NCBI RefSeq assembly: GCF_000422785.1
Contig: NZ_AUGS01000005.1
Coordinates: forward strand, 248,001-312,000
Source of the DNA: Pseudovibrio exalbescens DSM 16456
GTDB taxonomy: Bacteria; Pseudomonadota; Alphaproteobacteria; Rhizobiales; Stappiaceae
Direction: 5' to 3'
Length of the DNA: 64,000 nucleotides
Under the pieces are notes generated by a model, which saw only the letters and a program-made list of their open reading frames with translations, made no database searches and was not told where the DNA came from. Below, piece by piece: positions 18,526 through 27,901 of the stretch (positions are counted from its first letter, which is position 1; every line of letters starts with the position of its first letter). Both the position numbers and the translations under genes were made by a program.

Positions 18526-18825
18526 ATGATCAACGACAACCAGCCCCAAGGCGATCATCCCACCTCTCACCTTGATCCGCGACGGAAGAAAATCCTGTTT
18601 CGGTGCTGGCACCGCGGCATGAAGGAAATGGATCTCCTTCTTGGCGGTTATGTACAGGCGAAAATCGGGGATATGGATGAGGCTCAGCTTTCCGCGCTCG
18701 AAGAGTTGATGGAACTCCACGATCAGGATCTTTATTCGTGGTTCATCGGGTCCAAACCCGTTCCTTCTGCCCAGGATACGGAGTTGTTTCGCGATATCCT
18801 GGCGTTTTACCAGACCCAACGCTAA
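18526..18825 (+). CDS. sdhE: succinate dehydrogenase assembly factor 2 family (SdhE)
   Basis: A 99-residue protein of the SdhE/Sdh5 (formerly DUF339/YgfY) family, needed for covalent FAD attachment to succinate dehydrogenase. The conserved stretch RRKKILFRCWHRGMKEMDLLLGGYV contains the RGxxExD-type motif (RGMKEMD), and the later DQDLYSWFIG is also conserved. The ATG at 18526 has GAGG upstream; a GTG at 18514 would add four residues. It lies 50 bases before mfd, a pairing commonly seen in this order. Confidence 0.92.
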   Translation: MINDNQPQGDHPTSHLDPRRKKILFRCWHRGMKEMDLLLGGYVQAKIGDMDEAQLSALEELMELHDQDLYSWFIGSKPVPSAQDTELFRDILAFYQTQR

Positions 18826-18875
18826 CGACCGGCTCCAGAACCGGCGGACAAGTTCGCAGCAAAGGAAGATCCAAG

Positions 18876-21800
18876 GTGTTTGAGAGCCTGCTATCAGATC
18901 GCGCAAACGTGCTTTTGTCTTCGGTACCGGATGGTGCGGAGGCATATGTTCTCTCGCAGATCCTTGAGGAGATTCCCGAACGGGATGGCCTTGTGCTCAC
19001 TTATGTGGCGCGTGATGCAACGCGAATGGCACAAGTTGCCGAAGCCTTGGCTTTCTTTGCGCCTCATTTGCAAGTCCTTGAACTGCCGGCTTGGGATTGT
19101 CTGCCCTATGATCGTGTGTCGCCGAACAGTGCCATTGTTGCCCGGCGGTTGACGACGCTCGGTCGATTGGCCCGTGGTGTTAAGGGAGAGGGAGCGACGA
19201 TCCTCCTCACCACCGTGAATTCTGCGTTGCAACGTGTTCCGGCGCGGGATTGGGCCGCCGAACAAGCGTTGGCGCTATCTCCGGGTAATCGCATTCCGCT
19301 GGACACGATCATCCAATGGCTGGAGATGAACGGTTTTTCTCGCACACCAACTGTGCGTGAAACAGGGGAATACGCGGTTCGCGGTGGGATTATTGACTTG
19401 TTTTCACCTGGAACCGAGGAACCGGTCCGTCTGGACTTCTTTGGCGATACACTGGAATCGATCCGGTCTTTTGACCCGGAAACACAGCGCACTCTGGCTC
19501 AGAAAAAAAGCCTCGGCCTCGTGCCCATGAGTGAGGTTGTACTGGAGCCTGAGACTATTTCGCGGTTCCGGCGCAACTATGTCTCCATGTTTGGAGCCGC
19601 AGACAGGGATGACGTTCTGTATCACACAATAAGTGAGGGACGTCGATATCCTGGAATGGAGCACTGGCTCCCGCTGTTCCACGAGCGATTGGAAACCTTG
19701 TTCGACTATATAGCAGACTGTCCGATTGTACTTGATACAGCCGATCAGGATGCGGTGAAAGAGCGGCTTGAACAAATTCAGGAGCACTACGCGGCGCGTA
19801 TTGAGGCGCTTGACGGCTCTGCCATTTCCAGCGGGGTTCCCTATAAACCCGCGGAGCCGAACAACCTGTATTTTGGTGCAGATGAATGGACAACAACGCT
19901 CAGTGACCGGGCTGTCGGGCGTTTTTCTCCATTCGCTGCACCGCCTGGTAGCGCACTGTCCATTGATCTTGCCGGGCGGCAAGGACGCAATTTTGCGGCC
20001 GAACGTGCTGCTGGTGATGTCAATATCTTCGAAGCGCTGGCAACCCATGCCGCAAATGTGCGCGAGCAGGGTAAGACCGTCGTGATCTGTTGCTGGAGTG
20101 ACGGGTCTCGAGAACGACTGGTTCAGGTGTTGGCGGATCATGGTCTGGATCGAACGGGCTACGCAGGCTCGATCGACGAGCTGCAGCAGTTGCCCAAGGG
20201 CATGAGCGGCTTGATCACGCTGGGCATTGAACAAGGGTTCGAGATAGGGTCCTACGCTTTCATTGGTGAACAGGACATTCTTGGCGATCGGCTCGTTCGG
20301 CAGGGGCGCAAGCGGAAGAAGTCTTCGAATGCGCTTACTGAAGCTTCCAGCCTACATGAAGGCGATCTTGTAGTGCATGTCGAACATGGCATTGGTCGTT
20401 TTGTTGGCCTTCGCACGATCGAAGCGGTCGGCGCGCCCCATGATTGTCTTGAGCTGCAATATGCTGGCAGTGATAAGCTTTATCTGCCAGTTGAAAATAT
20501 TGAGCTTCTGACCCGTTACGGATCGGAGGACCAGGAGGCTCAGCTCGACAAGTTGGGCGGCGGCGCATGGCAGGCGCGCAAGGCGCGCATGAAAAAGCGC
20601 ATTCTCGAAATTGCTGATGGCTTGATCAAAACCGCAGCCGAACGGGCCATGCGCAGCGCTCCTTCGCTGAGCGCGCCGGACGGGGCCTATGATGAGTTTG
20701 TGGCGCGGTTTGCCTACAACGAAACTGACGATCAGTTGAATGCGATTGACGCCGTGTTCGAGGATCTGGCTTCCGGTAAGCCGATGGATCGATTGATCTG
20801 CGGGGACGTGGGTTTTGGCAAAACGGAGGTTGCGCTACGTGCTGCATTTCTGACAGCCATGTCAGGCCGACAAGTGGCCGTTGTGGTGCCGACAACCTTG
20901 TTGGCGCGCCAGCATTACAAGACATTTGCCGAGCGTTTTCAGGGACTGCCTCTCAACGTGCGTCAAGCTTCTCGTCTGGTTTCTTCCAAGGAGCTCAGCG
21001 AAACCAAAAAAGGGCTGAAAGACGGATCGGTTGATATTGTGATTGGCACGCATGCGCTGCTGGGGAACTCGATTGGGTTTCGAGATCTCGGATTGTTGAT
21101 TATCGATGAAGAGCAGCATTTCGGTGTCAAACACAAGGAACGTCTGAAGGAAATCAAATCCGGCGTTCACGTTCTCACGCTATCGGCAACACCGATTCCG
21201 CGTACTTTGCAATTGGCGCTTACAGGTGTGCGCGAGCTGTCTTTGATTGCCACGCCGCCGGTTGATCGTCTGGCCGTCCGTACGTTCGTTTCGCCGTTTG
21301 ATCCCATGGTTATCCGTGAGTCTTTGCTGCGCGAGCATTATCGCGGCGGGCAGAGCTTTTATGTGTGCCCTCGTTTGGCGGACCTGGCCGAAATCCAGCA
21401 ATTTCTTGAGCAGAATGTCCCTGAAGTCAAAGTGGCTGTTGCTCACGGGCAAATGGGGGCAGGTCAGCTTGAGGACATCATGAATGCCTTTTATGAGGGT
21501 AAGTATGATGTGTTGCTGTCAACGACGATTGTTGAGTCTGGTCTGGATATTCCAAATGCCAACACACTGATTGTCCACCGAGCCGATATGTTTGGTCTGG
21601 GGCAGCTTTATCAGATCCGGGGGCGTGTAGGGCGGTCAAAGACGCGAGCCTATGCTTTGTTTACCGTTCCTGCCAACAAGACGTTGACTGCCACGGCTGA
21701 GAGGCGACTACGGGTACTTCAATCTCTTGAGAACCTTGGAGCGGGATTCCAGCTTGCAAGTCACGATCTTGATATTCGCGGCGCAGGTAACTTGTTGGGT

Positions 21801-22364
21801 GAGGAGCAATCGGGGCATATCAAGGAGGTTGGTTTCGAGCTGTACCAACAAATGCTCGAGGAAGCCGTTGCACAGCTCAAGTCTGGTGATGATGATCATG
21901 AAGACGAAAAGTGGTCTCCGCAGATCACCGTTGGGACGCCGGTTTTGATTCCGGAGGCCTATGTTCCCGATCTTCAAGTGCGGCTTGATTTGTATCGTCG
22001 CTTGGCCGATGTCACCGAGGCGGAAGAGATTGATGGGTTTGCAGCTGAAATGATTGACCGTTTTGGTTCCATGCCCGAGGAGGTCAATCAACTGTTGAAG
22101 ATCGTGTACATCAAGGGGCTATGCCGCAAGGCCAATGTCGAAAAAATCGACGCTGGACCGAAGGGCATTGTCATTTCATTCCGAAACTCCGAATTTCCAA
22201 ATCCCGCGGGTCTTGTCTCCTACATCGCCGAGCAGGGGTTCCTGGCCAAGATCAAGCCGGACCAGAAGATTGTACTGACCCGTGACTGGCCGAACGCGGA
22301 AGACAGATTGAAGGGCTCGGCTACCATCTTGAACAAGCTTGTGAAATTGGCACAGGCTGCCTAG
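18876..22364 (+). CDS. mfd: transcription-repair coupling factor Mfd
   Basis: Mfd displaces RNA polymerase stalled at DNA damage and recruits UvrA. At 1162 residues it is full length. A UvrB-like N-terminal region is followed by the RNA-polymerase interaction domain (EGDLVVHVEHGIGRFVGL), the RecG-like translocase with Walker A GDVGFGKTEVALRAAF, IIDEEQHFGVKHKERLK, SATPIPRTLQLAL and QIRGRVGRSKTRAYA, and the C-terminal TRCF domain. I chose the GTG at 18876 (start of VFESLL), which follows AAGGA; the frame is open further upstream through sdhE but in the wrong reading frame to be meaningful. A strong terminator follows. Confidence 0.97.
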   Translation: MFESLLSDRANVLLSSVPDGAEAYVLSQILEEIPERDGLVLTYVARDATRMAQVAEALAFFAPHLQVLELPAWDCLPYDRVSPNSAIVARRLTTLGRLARGVKGEGATILLTTVNSALQRVPARDWAAEQALALSPGNRIPLDTIIQWLEMNGFSRTPTVRETGEYAVRGGIIDLFSPGTEEPVRLDFFGDTLESIRSFDPETQRTLAQKKSLGLVPMSEVVLEPETISRFRRNYVSMFGAADRDDVLYHTISEGRRYPGMEHWLPLFHERLETLFDYIADCPIVLDTADQDAVKERLEQIQEHYAARIEALDGSAISSGVPYKPAEPNNLYFGADEWTTTLSDRAVGRFSPFAAPPGSALSIDLAGRQGRNFAAERAAGDVNIFEALATHAANVREQGKTVVICCWSDGSRERLVQVLADHGLDRTGYAGSIDELQQLPKGMSGLITLGIEQGFEIGSYAFIGEQDILGDRLVRQGRKRKKSSNALTEASSLHEGDLVVHVEHGIGRFVGLRTIEAVGAPHDCLELQYAGSDKLYLPVENIELLTRYGSEDQEAQLDKLGGGAWQARKARMKKRILEIADGLIKTAAERAMRSAPSLSAPDGAYDEFVARFAYNETDDQLNAIDAVFEDLASGKPMDRLICGDVGFGKTEVALRAAFLTAMSGRQVAVVVPTTLLARQHYKTFAERFQGLPLNVRQASRLVSSKELSETKKGLKDGSVDIVIGTHALLGNSIGFRDLGLLIIDEEQHFGVKHKERLKEIKSGVHVLTLSATPIPRTLQLALTGVRELSLIATPPVDRLAVRTFVSPFDPMVIRESLLREHYRGGQSFYVCPRLADLAEIQQFLEQNVPEVKVAVAHGQMGAGQLEDIMNAFYEGKYDVLLSTTIVESGLDIPNANTLIVHRADMFGLGQLYQIRGRVGRSKTRAYALFTVPANKTLTATAERRLRVLQSLENLGAGFQLASHDLDIRGAGNLLGEEQSGHIKEVGFELYQQMLEEAVAQLKSGDDDHEDEKWSPQITVGTPVLIPEAYVPDLQVRLDLYRRLADVTEAEEIDGFAAEMIDRFGSMPEEVNQLLKIVYIKGLCRKANVEKIDAGPKGIVISFRNSEFPNPAGLVSYIAEQGFLAKIKPDQKIVLTRDWPNAEDRLKGSATILNKLVKLAQAA

Positions 22365-22379
22365 ATCTACACAGGTTGT

Positions 22380-22414
22380 CCGCAAAAAGTCCGGTGTGAC
22401 CGGGCTTTTTGCGG
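22380..22414 (+). terminator. mfd terminator
   Basis: CCGCAAAAAG (22380-22389) pairs with CTTTTTGCGG (22405-22414), extended inward by a wobble pair and CCGG/CCGG around a TGTGA loop. The T tract lies in the 3' arm, typical of a strong and possibly bidirectional hairpin terminator. Confidence 0.8.
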
Positions 22415-22512
22415 GATGCAATGAATTGATATCGCGCTAGAAACCCTTGGTTAACGTGCATTAGGCATAGTATCGGGCGTAGTGACCATTTTGTATTTTG
22501 TAGGTCGTTCCC

Positions 22513-22830
22513 TTGCTAGCAACTACACGTCAACGTAAAGAATCCTCCCTTAAAAAGATGCTGGGCCCAGCTGTCGCTGTGGCGATGCTGAGCTATTTCG
22601 GTTATCATGCCTTCAATGGTGAACTGGGCTTGGTTGGAAAAGCGGCCATCGAGAATCAGGTGGCCGAGCTTGAATCCGAACTGGCGCAACTCAAAGAACA
22701 GCGTCTCATCATGCAACGTAGGGTCTTCCTGCTGATGCCGGACAGTCTCGATCCGGATATGGTTGATGAGAGAGCGCGCGCCAGCTTGAATCTCGTGCAT
22801 CCCAATGAGGTTGCAATTCTGCGTAATTAG
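22513..22830 (+). CDS. septum formation initiator family protein (FtsB/DivIC-like)
   Basis: A 105-residue protein with one N-terminal membrane helix (about residues 18-32) followed by a coiled coil (ENQVAELESELAQLKEQRLIMQRRVFLL) and a short conserved end containing DMVDERARASLNLVHPNEVAILR. This is the FtsB/DivIC architecture, in which the protein helps activate septal wall synthesis. The start is TTG at 22513. Position immediately before the pdh operon is conserved in related genomes as far as I recall; there the gene usually follows eno. Here mfd takes that place. Confidence 0.88.
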   Translation: MLATTRQRKESSLKKMLGPAVAVAMLSYFGYHAFNGELGLVGKAAIENQVAELESELAQLKEQRLIMQRRVFLLMPDSLDPDMVDERARASLNLVHPNEVAILRN

Positions 22831-22845
22831 GCCATTTAGAGGTAT

Positions 22846-22895
22846 ATTAACTGAAATCAAGTTAATTATAAGTAGATAACCGGATTTCAGTTAAT
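22846..22895. promoter_or_regulatory. 13-bp inverted repeat upstream of the pdh operon
   Basis: ATTAACTGAAATC (22846-22858) and GATTTCAGTTAAT (22883-22895) are perfect complements separated by 24 AT-rich bases, ending about 126 bases before pdhA. Suitable as two binding sites 37 bases apart for a repressor of the operon, or as a long hairpin in a leader RNA. Confidence 0.6.
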
Positions 22896-23021
22896 TAGAA
22901 TTTCTCCATATAAGTCAATGCAGTAACCGGTGAATACTCTGCGTAGATGGGTCTTGGCCTGCGGGGTTTGCCGGAGTACTGTCCTTCGCATAATTAGCAC
23001 ACGTCACGAAAGACGAGGGTC

Positions 23022-24071
23022 ATGGCTGGAACAGAAACCAAGTCTACCGGGGGGCGCTCCAAAGCTGCCTCTAAAGCCCGCGGGGCGATGAAAAATACGC
23101 CCGCTATCGCCGATTTCACCAAGGAAGAAGAGCTCAAGGCCTACCGCGAGATGCTGCTTATCCGTCGCTTCGAAGAGAAGGCGGGTCAGCTCTACGGCAT
23201 GGGTGTGATTGGCGGCTTCTGTCACTTGTACATCGGTCAGGAAGCTGTCGTTGTCGGCATGGAAATGGCCAAGCAGGACGGCGATCAGATGATCACGAGT
23301 TACCGTGATCACGGCCACATGATTGCGTGTGGTATGGATCCCAATGGCGTCATGGCCGAGTTGGCTGGTCGTCAGGGCGGCCTGTCCAAGGGCAAGGGCG
23401 GCTCCATGCACATGTTCTCCAAGGAAAAGCAGTTCTATGGCGGACACGGCATTGTTGGTGCACAGGTGCCACTGGGTACCGGACTGGCGTTTACCAACAA
23501 GTACAAGGAGAACGGCAAGGTTTCCATGACCTTCTTTGGTGATGGTGCTGTGAACCAGGGTCAGGTCTACGAATCCTTCAATATGGCCAAGCTCTGGAAT
23601 CTGCCGGTCATCTACGTGATCGAGAACAACAAGTACGGCATGGGGACCAGCGTAGAGCGTGCTTCCTCTACCACGGATCTGTCCCAGCGCGGTCAGTCCT
23701 TCGGTATTCCGGGCGTGCAGGTTGACGGTATGGACGTGCGTGCAGTCAAGGCTGCGACCGACTACGCCATGGAATGGTGCCGTGAAGGCAACGGTCCGTA
23801 CATTCTCGAAATGATTACCTACCGCTACCGCGGTCACTCAATGTCCGACCCGGCCAAGTACCGGTCCAAGGATGAAGTGCAGAAGATGAAGTCCGAGCAC
23901 GATCCGATCGAGCAAGTCCGTGCGCGCCTCCTGGAAAAGGAATGGGCAACCGAGGACGAACTCAAGGCGATCGACAAGGAAGTTCGCGGTGTTGCTGCGG
24001 GCGCGGCTGACTTTGCTCAAAGCGATGCCGAGCCTGATCCGTCTGAACTGTACACGGACATTATCCTCTAA
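23022..24071 (+). CDS. pdhA: pyruvate dehydrogenase E1 component, alpha subunit
   Basis: The alpha subunit of the thiamine-diphosphate-dependent E1 enzyme that decarboxylates pyruvate for the PDH complex. The 349 residues include the lysine-rich N-terminal linker, [34 protein letters not shown], and the thiamine-binding motif from [15 protein letters not shown] to [11 protein letters not shown]. The phosphorylation-loop region [15 protein letters not shown] is also conserved. The first of the operon, with pdhB starting 17 bases downstream. Transcription is probably driven from the 190-base region after ftsB, which contains a long inverted repeat. Confidence 0.97.
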   Translation: MAGTETKSTGGRSKAASKARGAMKNTPAIADFTKEEELKAYREMLLIRRFEEKAGQLYGMGVIGGFCHLYIGQEAVVVGMEMAKQDGDQMITSYRDHGHMIACGMDPNGVMAELAGRQGGLSKGKGGSMHMFSKEKQFYGGHGIVGAQVPLGTGLAFTNKYKENGKVSMTFFGDGAVNQGQVYESFNMAKLWNLPVIYVIENNKYGMGTSVERASSTTDLSQRGQSFGIPGVQVDGMDVRAVKAATDYAMEWCREGNGPYILEMITYRYRGHSMSDPAKYRSKDEVQKMKSEHDPIEQVRARLLEKEWATEDELKAIDKEVRGVAAGAADFAQSDAEPDPSELYTDIIL

Positions 24072-24088
24072 GGTGGGAACGAGAAATT

Positions 24089-25519
24089 ATGCCGATTGAA
24101 ATTTTGATGCCGGCTCTTTCACCGACAATGGAGGAGGGCAACCTCTCCAAGTGGGTCAAGAAAGAAGGTGACACGGTCGAGGCTGGTGACGTTATTGCCG
24201 AGATCGAGACCGATAAGGCCACAATGGAAGTGGAAGCGGTTGATGAGGGTGTTCTGGGCAAGATCCTTGTTCAGGAAGGCGCTGAAGGCGTAAAGGTCAA
24301 TACGCCAATTGCAATGCTGCTTGAAGAAGGTGAAGACGCTTCTGCATTGGAAAACGCCTCAGCATCGTCCGCACCAAAGGCTGAAGAATCCGCTGCACCG
24401 GAAGCTGCGGCAGAAGCACCAGCCGCCGCACCTGCTGCTGCGCCGCAACCTGTCTCCGAAAACGAATATGTCAGCCCATGTGCGCCTGTGAAGATCGATG
24501 TCGGTCAGGATCCTGAAATTCCGGCCGGCACCGAAATGCGCAACATGACACTTCGTGAAGCGCTGCGCGACGCAATGGCAGAAGAAATGCGTCGTAGCGA
24601 AAATGTTTTCCTGATGGGCGAAGAGGTTGCCGAATACGAGGGCGCCTACAAGATCTCGCAGGGACTGCTGGCCGAATTTGGTGAAAAGCGCGTCATCGAT
24701 ACGCCGATCACGGAACATGGATTTACCGGCCTTGCGGTTGGTGCGGCAATGTCCGGCCTTAACCCGATCGTCGAGTTCATGACGTTCAACTTTGCGATGC
24801 AGGCGATTGACCAGATCATCAACTCTGCAGCAAAGACGCTTTACATGTCCGGTGGTCAGATGGGCGCACCGATCGTGTTCCGCGGCCCGAACGGTGCAGC
24901 ATCGCGCGTGGGTGCGCAGCACTCTCAAGACTTCGCTGCATGGTACGCAAGTGTACCGGGCATGAAGGTTGTTCAGCCGTATTCAGCTGCGGACGCCAAG
25001 GGCTTGCTCAAGGCGGCCATTCGGGATCCGAACCCGGTTGTGTTCCTTGAAAACGAAATGCTTTACGGCAATCACTTCGATGTACCGGTTCTGGATGACT
25101 ACGTGCTGCCGATCGGCCGTGCAAAGGTTGTTCAGGAAGGCACGGATGTGACGCTTGTTTCCTGGGGCATTGGCATGACTTATGCGCTGCCGGCTGCAGA
25201 AGAACTTGCCAAGCAGGGTATCTCCGCTGAAGTCATCGACCTGCGGACAATCCGTCCGTTGGACATCGATACTATTCTGGCGTCTGTTCGTAAGACCGGT
25301 CGTCTGGTGACGGTTGAAGAAGCGTTCCCGATCTGCTCGGTTTCCTCTGAAATTGCATATCAGACTCAGGAACTGGCTTTCGATTATCTGGATGCGCCCA
25401 TTCTGCGCGTAACCGGTAAAGATGTGCCGATGCCATATGCTGCAAACCTTGAGAAACTGGCTCTGCCGAACACCAAGGAAGTCATCGACGCGGTGAAAGC
25501 CGTTACCTACACCGCGTAA
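24089..25519 (+). CDS. pdhB: pyruvate dehydrogenase E1 component, beta subunit, with N-terminal lipoyl domain
   Basis: The beta subunit of E1 (476 residues), which forms the active site with PdhA. It carries an extra N-terminal lipoyl domain (residues 1-78, lipoyl lysine Lys43 in [12 protein letters not shown]) joined by an Ala/Pro/Glu-rich linker (about 83-125) to the E1-beta catalytic part starting near [14 protein letters not shown]. Motifs include [37 protein letters not shown] and the C-terminal transketolase domain. A lipoyl domain on E1-beta is unusual among bacteria in general but known in alphaproteobacteria. Its lipoyl domain closely resembles that of PdhC next door. Confidence 0.97.
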   Translation: MPIEILMPALSPTMEEGNLSKWVKKEGDTVEAGDVIAEIETDKATMEVEAVDEGVLGKILVQEGAEGVKVNTPIAMLLEEGEDASALENASASSAPKAEESAAPEAAAEAPAAAPAAAPQPVSENEYVSPCAPVKIDVGQDPEIPAGTEMRNMTLREALRDAMAEEMRRSENVFLMGEEVAEYEGAYKISQGLLAEFGEKRVIDTPITEHGFTGLAVGAAMSGLNPIVEFMTFNFAMQAIDQIINSAAKTLYMSGGQMGAPIVFRGPNGAASRVGAQHSQDFAAWYASVPGMKVVQPYSAADAKGLLKAAIRDPNPVVFLENEMLYGNHFDVPVLDDYVLPIGRAKVVQEGTDVTLVSWGIGMTYALPAAEELAKQGISAEVIDLRTIRPLDIDTILASVRKTGRLVTVEEAFPICSVSSEIAYQTQELAFDYLDAPILRVTGKDVPMPYAANLEKLALPNTKEVIDAVKAVTYTA

Positions 25520-25535
25520 GGCGAGGGGCAACAGG

Positions 25536-26900
25536 ATGTCTATCAAAATATTGATGCCAGCGCTCTCCCCCACAATGGAGGAGGGCAACCTTGCCAAGTG
25601 GTTGGTCAAGGAAGGCGATAACGTATCCGCTGGCGATGTGATTGCGGAAATTGAAACCGACAAAGCCACAATGGAAGTTGAATCCATTGACGAGGGTGTT
25701 GTTGGCAAGATTGTTGTTCCGGAAGGCTCTGAAGGCGTTAAGGTGAATGAACTTATCGCTGTCCTTCTGGAAGAAGGCGAAGACGAGTCGGCTCTGGACG
25801 AAGCGACCAGCGCACCGACTGCTGACGCGCCAAAGGCCGAAGAAGCTCCGAAGCAAGAGGCGCCAGCTGACTCTCCGGCTCCAGCCGCTGCACCGGATAC
25901 GGCAACTCCAGCACCAAAGACCGAGAGTGGTCGCGTCTTCTCCTCGCCGCTGGCTCGTCGCCTGGCGAAGCAGAATGGCCTTGATATTTCCCTGGTCAAT
26001 GGCACCGGTCCACGTGGCCGTGTTGTCAAGCGCGATATCGAAGCAGCTCTGGCAGCTGGTACCGGTAAAGCCGACACCGCAAAAACAGCTGATGCCGCTC
26101 AGCCGGCAGCAGACGCGCCCAAGGCCGCAGAAGCTCCGAAGCCGACAGCACCTGCTGGTCAGTCTGATGAGCAGATCCTCAAGCTGTTCGACAAGGATTC
26201 TTACGAATTGGTGCCACACGACACCATGCGTAAGGTCATTGCGAAGCGCTTGACCGAGTCCAAGCAAACCGTCCCTCACTTCTACCTGACGGTTGATTGT
26301 GAACTTGATGAGCTTCTGGCTCTGCGTTCGCAGCTCAATGGTTCTGCGCCGAAGGACAAGGATGGAAACCCTGCCTACAAGATCTCCGTGAATGATATGG
26401 TGATCAAGGCGCATGCCATGGCTCTGAAGGCCGTGCCGGGTGCCAACGCCTCTTGGACAGAGGGCGGCATGCTGGTTCACAAGCATGCAGATGTGGGTGT
26501 TGCGGTATCCATTGATGGTGGTTTGATAACGCCAATTATCCGCCGTGCTGAAGAGAAAACCTTGTCTACAATTTCTGTAGAGATGAAGGATCTTGCGAAG
26601 CGCGCACGAGACCGCAAGCTGCAGCCTGACGAATTCCAGGGCGGAACAACTTCCGTTTCCAATCTGGGCATGTTCGGCGTGAACGACTTCAGCGCAGTCA
26701 TCAACCCACCCCATGCGACAATTCTTGCCGTCGGCGCTGGTATCAAGAAGCCAGTCGTCAAGGGTGATGAGATCGTACCGGCGACCGTGATGTCTGTAAC
26801 GTTGTCGACGGACCACCGTGCTGTTGACGGTGCATTGGGTGCCGAGCTGCTACAGGCCTTCAAGGGCTTCATCGAAAATCCGATGAGCATGTTGGTCTAA
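25536..26900 (+). CDS. pdhC: dihydrolipoamide acetyltransferase (E2) of pyruvate dehydrogenase
   Basis: The core acetyltransferase of the PDH complex (454 residues). Domains in order: one lipoyl domain (1-78, Lys43 in [11 protein letters not shown]), an Ala/Pro linker, the E1/E3-binding domain (about 131-167, [28 protein letters not shown]), a second linker, and the catalytic domain (about 220-454) ending with the active-site [17 protein letters not shown]. Starts 16 bases after pdhB. A hairpin (26913-26938) follows the stop, before the inserted glycosyltransferase gene. Confidence 0.97.
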   Translation: MSIKILMPALSPTMEEGNLAKWLVKEGDNVSAGDVIAEIETDKATMEVESIDEGVVGKIVVPEGSEGVKVNELIAVLLEEGEDESALDEATSAPTADAPKAEEAPKQEAPADSPAPAAAPDTATPAPKTESGRVFSSPLARRLAKQNGLDISLVNGTGPRGRVVKRDIEAALAAGTGKADTAKTADAAQPAADAPKAAEAPKPTAPAGQSDEQILKLFDKDSYELVPHDTMRKVIAKRLTESKQTVPHFYLTVDCELDELLALRSQLNGSAPKDKDGNPAYKISVNDMVIKAHAMALKAVPGANASWTEGGMLVHKHADVGVAVSIDGGLITPIIRRAEEKTLSTISVEMKDLAKRARDRKLQPDEFQGGTTSVSNLGMFGVNDFSAVINPPHATILAVGAGIKKPVVKGDEIVPATVMSVTLSTDHRAVDGALGAELLQAFKGFIENPMSMLV

Positions 26901-26912
26901 GATTACTAGGGG

Positions 26913-26938
26913 AGGCGATCAGGGGGACTTGATCGCCT
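26913..26938 (+). terminator. hairpin after pdhC
   Basis: AGGCGATCA (26913-26921) pairs with TGATCGCCT (26930-26938), loop of 8. There is no T run, so it probably gives partial termination or protects the pdhABC message 3' end ahead of the distal genes. Confidence 0.5.
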
Positions 26939-27013
26939 TGCCTGTTCTGGTGCGAATTGGCAGACCGACTGCGGTCCTCAGGACTGTGGCGTGGCTGAGG
27001 GTGAGGGTGCCGA

Positions 27014-27901
27014 ATGGGAAGAGTGATCGACGGGTTTACATTTTTCAATGAGTTTGATGTGTTGGAACTCAGGCTTGGCGAACTTTACGACGTTGTCGAT
27101 CAGTTCATTCTTGTTGAAGCAACCACCACCTTTACCGGCCAGAAAAAGCCCTTGTTTTTTGCGGAAAACAAGGCGCGGTATGCGGCATTTTCAGAGAAGA
27201 TCACGCATGTGATCGTTTCCGATTTGCCAGAGAATGTGCCTAGCCCCTGGACGCGTGAGTTCATGCAGCGAGACGCCATCGCTCGCGGTCTTGCGGAAGG
27301 GGATGGGGCAGACTTGATCCTTGTCTCTGATGTGGATGAGATACCGCGCCCCGAGGCGCTTGAACTGGCCAAGGCCGATCAGCGGTCCCAGTATGGCCTG
27401 ACATGGTTTGGTACGGACATTTTTCGGTACCGACTGAACTATAAAGATGATGTGAATGATCTGACATCCTGCCCGCGCATGATTGCGCGCCGACACTTCA
27501 GGGGTGCTCAGAGCTTGCGCAGCGAGCGAGCGCTCAGGAGTCGGTCGGCTCCGGCTGCAGTGGAACGTCTGATGTGGCACGCGGCAACAGCCCGCCGTTA
27601 TGGTCGCTGGATGAACCGCATCATCCGTCCATCAACCAGTTGGCATTTCAGCTATCTGGGTGACATGGACAAGGTTTTGACCAAGGTCGCGGCTTACTCG
27701 CACACGGAACACCAGAATGAGACGTATCTTGGACGGGCGGAGCGAACTTTGCAGCGTCTGGATGCGGGAGACGGGGGCTCAAAGCTGGTCGAACGGCACA
27801 GCAAGGAGCTACCCAGGTATTTCAGAGAGAATTTCGACAAGTTCTCTGACCTTTATGTCGAGCCCCACAGCGAAGGGGCGGCAAAAACGAGGATTGACTG
27901 A
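27014..27901 (+). CDS. family 17 glycosyltransferase-like protein
   Basis: A 295-residue protein with the pattern of glycosyltransferase family 17 (beta-1,4-N-acetylglucosaminyltransferase-like): FTFFNEFDVLELRLGELYDVVDQFILVEATTTFTG at the N-terminus, then the nucleotide-sugar site LILVSDVDEIPRPEAL (acidic DVDE, about residue 101) and GWHFSYLG-like SWHFSYLGDMDKVLTKVAAYSH. Bacterial members decorate surface glycans; donor and acceptor here are unknown. It has its own good ribosome-binding site (GAGGG) and its stop overlaps the lpdA start by one base (TGATG), so it is translationally coupled to E3 although it has no evident part in pyruvate oxidation. Confidence 0.85.
   Translation: MGRVIDGFTFFNEFDVLELRLGELYDVVDQFILVEATTTFTGQKKPLFFAENKARYAAFSEKITHVIVSDLPENVPSPWTREFMQRDAIARGLAEGDGADLILVSDVDEIPRPEALELAKADQRSQYGLTWFGTDIFRYRLNYKDDVNDLTSCPRMIARRHFRGAQSLRSERALRSRSAPAAVERLMWHAATARRYGRWMNRIIRPSTSWHFSYLGDMDKVLTKVAAYSHTEHQNETYLGRAERTLQRLDAGDGGSKLVERHSKELPRYFRENFDKFSDLYVEPHSEGAAKTRID

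Noticed and set aside
18514-18945. Frames antisense to or extending mfd/sdhE
   Set aside because: Explained by the conserved sdhE and mfd genes with good starts at 18526 and 18876.
25503-26816. 437-residue open frame antisense to pdhC
   Set aside because: E2 is certain; the repetitive Ala/Pro linker codons leave the opposite strand free of stops.
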